Origin: Gammaproteobacteria bacterium
GTDB lineage: Bacteria > Pseudomonadota > Gammaproteobacteria > Pseudomonadales > Pseudohongiellaceae
DNA length: 62,750 nt
Assembly (NCBI GenBank): GCA_029244985.1
Contig: JAQWQD010000032.1
Location: forward strand, 1 to 62,750
Reading direction: 5' to 3'
The translations under genes were made by a program, and so were the position numbers. The notes below the pieces were generated by a model. The model ran no database searches and was not told where the DNA came from. It saw only the letters and a program-made list of their open reading frames with translations. Shown piece after piece: positions 60,996 through 62,750 of this stretch. Each line of letters begins with the position of its first letter. Position 1 is the stretch's first letter.

Positions 60996-62423
60996 TTAAT
61001 CGGAAGCTTCTACGTCTTCTACTATTGGTGCCACAAGCGGCGCTCCACATAATGGACAGCCGATCACATGATCGTTTGGCCCCATGTTTAAATCATTTCT
61101 TCGCTTTTCCATCTCAGCAAAGAATTGTTCATCATCCATTTTTACCCGCATGCCGAGATCGATAAACATATTCGTCACAGATCGATTTCCAGACCCCTGC
61201 CAATTTCTCGCGTCAGGTACGTTTGGGTTTGTCTCTGTATTATTCATGTATCCAACAATGTGCATTATGGTGCCTTTAGGTAGTAAAGGCGCAGCCTGAT
61301 CTTCGAATGCATAACCACGTACCCAGTTATGGTCATAACCCACGCAGGAAAGTGTTTCGACTGTATATCCCCAAATTGCTTCCAAACACATTCGCTCACC
61401 CGGGGCATGAAGGTGTGGTTCAAAAGTAATAAATTTAGTGTGTTGTTCAAGCACCGTGTAAGCATGGAGTTCCTGATTATTCTGATTACCGGCTATACTG
61501 ATATCAACGCCATTACCCAAACCAAGAGTTACACGTTCATACTTCGGTTCATATCCTACTGGATGAAATCGAAACCCTATTTCCAAATGGCCAGTTGTGT
61601 CTTTGCCATTGGAATGCATGTGAACCGAATCAGAATAAACATAAGTGCCTGCTCTCAATAGACGACCACCTTCAGGATCAAATATGTCGGCATTACGACC
61701 AACTTCATGCACTGGCCACCCTGTCACTGAGTCTTCAATTCGATTGCCTTCTTCGTCCAGTTCAGCGGTACTCCAGATCATATGATGAAAAATATAGCGC
61801 CCACCGACCGTATCACGCCCGGTGCCTGCTTGGTTGTTTACATCGTTGACTTCGACAATTTCCACTGACTTTACATAGCGATCTTCTTCCAAACCAACGG
61901 GTACACGATCAATTTCTCCCCACCAATCAGCAGTCCCAGCAAGTTTGGTGACATCATTAGTTTTAACGACTAAGTCTGGTTCACCCGCAGTCCATTTTAG
62001 AGAATCATCAAACACTAACGCTTGAGGTGCGTTTGCTGCATTACCCTTTGGTGCACCGCTGCGGGCCCAGGTGGAAATGTCAGCAATTTCTTCGTCACTC
62101 AATGAAGGGTCGTTCTTGTAATTTTGAATACCAATGTCTTTTTCCATGTACCAGGGCGGCATCGCTCCGGCTCTATCGCGCAAACCCGTTTTGTATTCAA
62201 TAAGTCCTGCAAAAGGCGCCACCTGCTCATACGTCACTAAAGGCATCGGTCCAACACCACCGGCGCGGTGACAATTCTGGCAACTCCGCTGAAGTATAGG
62301 TTCAATATCTTTGTGAAAGGTAATCTGATCGGTCTGAGCTGCGGTTTTTAACGGAATTAAGATTACGAGCAGCCCTAATACGGACACTAGTTTGCTGATT
62401 ACTGAGCTAACGGGCTTCGACAT
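60996..62423 (-). CDS. Exported cytochrome c fused to a copper type II monooxygenase-like region
   Basis: A 475-aa protein with GGAGA before the ATG and a signal peptide (about residues 1-29, ending TAAQ). The haem site is Cys48-x-x-Cys51-His52 (RSCQNCHRAGG), in a domain ending GAMPPWYMEKD. The C-terminal part has FHHMIWS, SVHMHSNG, FEPHLHAPGERMCLEAI and NWVRGYAFEDQAAPLLPKGTIMHIVGYMNNTETNPN, which resemble the ascorbate-dependent copper monooxygenases (PHM-like), with several His for Cu. The tail has IGCPLCGAPL (CxxC). The substrate is unknown. It is the first gene of a two-gene operon. Confidence 0.82.
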   Translation of the reverse strand: MSKPVSSVISKLVSVLGLLVILIPLKTAAQTDQITFHKDIEPILQRSCQNCHRAGGVGPMPLVTYEQVAPFAGLIEYKTGLRDRAGAMPPWYMEKDIGIQNYKNDPSLSDEEIADISTWARSGAPKGNAANAPQALVFDDSLKWTAGEPDLVVKTNDVTKLAGTADWWGEIDRVPVGLEEDRYVKSVEIVEVNDVNNQAGTGRDTVGGRYIFHHMIWSTAELDEEGNRIEDSVTGWPVHEVGRNADIFDPEGGRLLRAGTYVYSDSVHMHSNGKDTTGHLEIGFRFHPVGYEPKYERVTLGLGNGVDISIAGNQNNQELHAYTVLEQHTKFITFEPHLHAPGERMCLEAIWGYTVETLSCVGYDHNWVRGYAFEDQAAPLLPKGTIMHIVGYMNNTETNPNVPDARNWQGSGNRSVTNMFIDLGMRVKMDDEQFFAEMEKRRNDLNMGPNDHVIGCPLCGAPLVAPIVEDVEASD

Positions 62424-62667
62424 GAGTTATTCTCCTCGGTGATGTCGCTACAGCTGTCTCTATTTGTAATTTTTCAGGCAGAAATTCTGCCTAGCAACTG
62501 AATTCTGATGGAAATTATCGTAATTTTCCATGGAATCAATGTCTAATTTTAACTGACTTTATACGGGGCAGAAATTTTTTCCACCATTTTGTTACTACCC
62601 TATTGACTTCATTCAATATTTCATCCAAAAACCATACCAAATATTGTCATGTTTAACCGCCAAAAAA

Positions 62668-62692
62668 AAGCCCGAGCAAGAATCCCGGGCTT
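62668..62692 (-). terminator. Rho-independent terminator of a gene beyond the right edge
   Basis: AAGCCCG and CGGGCTT form a 7-bp stem; read on minus it is followed by a run of eight T (plus-strand A-tract 62662-62669). It implies a minus-strand gene ending within the last ~60 bases or just beyond. Apart from it, 62424-62750 holds no supported gene. Confidence 0.75.
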
Positions 62693-62750
62693 CATGTGTT
62701 TCCATGAGACTTTGTCTGCGCTACTAATCTACTCGACAAAGCCTTCTTTT

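Overview
The window looks like a chromosomal stretch of a heterotrophic marine-type gammaproteobacterium. This rests on a TonB-dependent receptor, many Sec-exported proteins, a SoxCD-like pair, a fused B12-dependent acyl-CoA mutase (IcmF), Shine-Dalgarno-led genes and sigma70-like promoters. The taxonomy is inferred from gene content only. No rRNA, tRNA, CRISPR array, transposase or prophage gene was found.

Left part (1-14.2 kb). A tightly packed minus-strand operon runs off the left edge: a secreted MetX-like hydrolase, a 20-codon signal-peptide mini-ORF, a 151-aa membrane-anchored protein, a second 38-codon signal-peptide mini-ORF and a partial gene. Next comes a VOC protein plus a complete Opp/Dpp-type ABC importer on the minus strand (8.3 to 2.0 kb). 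A TetR regulator, a PhyH dioxygenase and an SDR follow on plus, converging on a minus-strand Gfo/Idh/MocA - aldo/keto reductase - TauD-like dioxygenase operon. Together these look like one uptake and oxidation system for an unknown small molecule.

Middle left (14.4-22.7 kb). An 88-codon remnant of a D-amino-acid dehydrogenase is followed by a small monooxygenase-like protein, two divergent secreted paralogues of unknown function, a membrane protein, a cupin, an FAD monooxygenase, a PQQ-type sugar dehydrogenase, a small membrane protein and an exported metallo-beta-lactamase-fold hydrolase.

Centre (22.8-37.3 kb). A 2876-aa secreted protein carries an N-terminal calpain-like cysteine protease, 14 Calx-beta-like repeats, 10 Trp-Gly repeats resembling RCC1 blades, a VCBS-like domain and a C-terminus typical of type I secretion substrates. 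It is divergent from a TonB-dependent receptor. Small secreted proteins and a cytoplasmic paralogue of the MetX-like hydrolase follow. A conserved ~55-bp intergenic element occurs four times (1.86, 16.23, 31.49 and 36.58 kb), each time 57-111 bp upstream of a minus-strand gene start and, in three cases, in front of a divergent plus-strand gene. A second 57-bp promoter-like repeat occurs twice (33.94 and 36.72 kb). These suggest a shared regulon of exported functions.

Right part (37.5-62.75 kb). Metabolic and transport genes dominate: an APC permease coupled to a class III aminotransferase, a DUF819 membrane protein, a HAD phosphatase, a serine beta-lactamase-like hydrolase, two more members of the membrane-anchored family around a TPR protein, a D-aminoacylase-like amidohydrolase, a GST and a META-domain protein. 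Then come a SoxC/short SoxD pair, two enoyl-CoA hydratases around a second APC permease, an EamA exporter, IcmF, and a two-gene operon of a cytochrome c - copper monooxygenase-like protein with a secreted partner. The acyl-CoA genes fit short or branched acyl-CoA breakdown.
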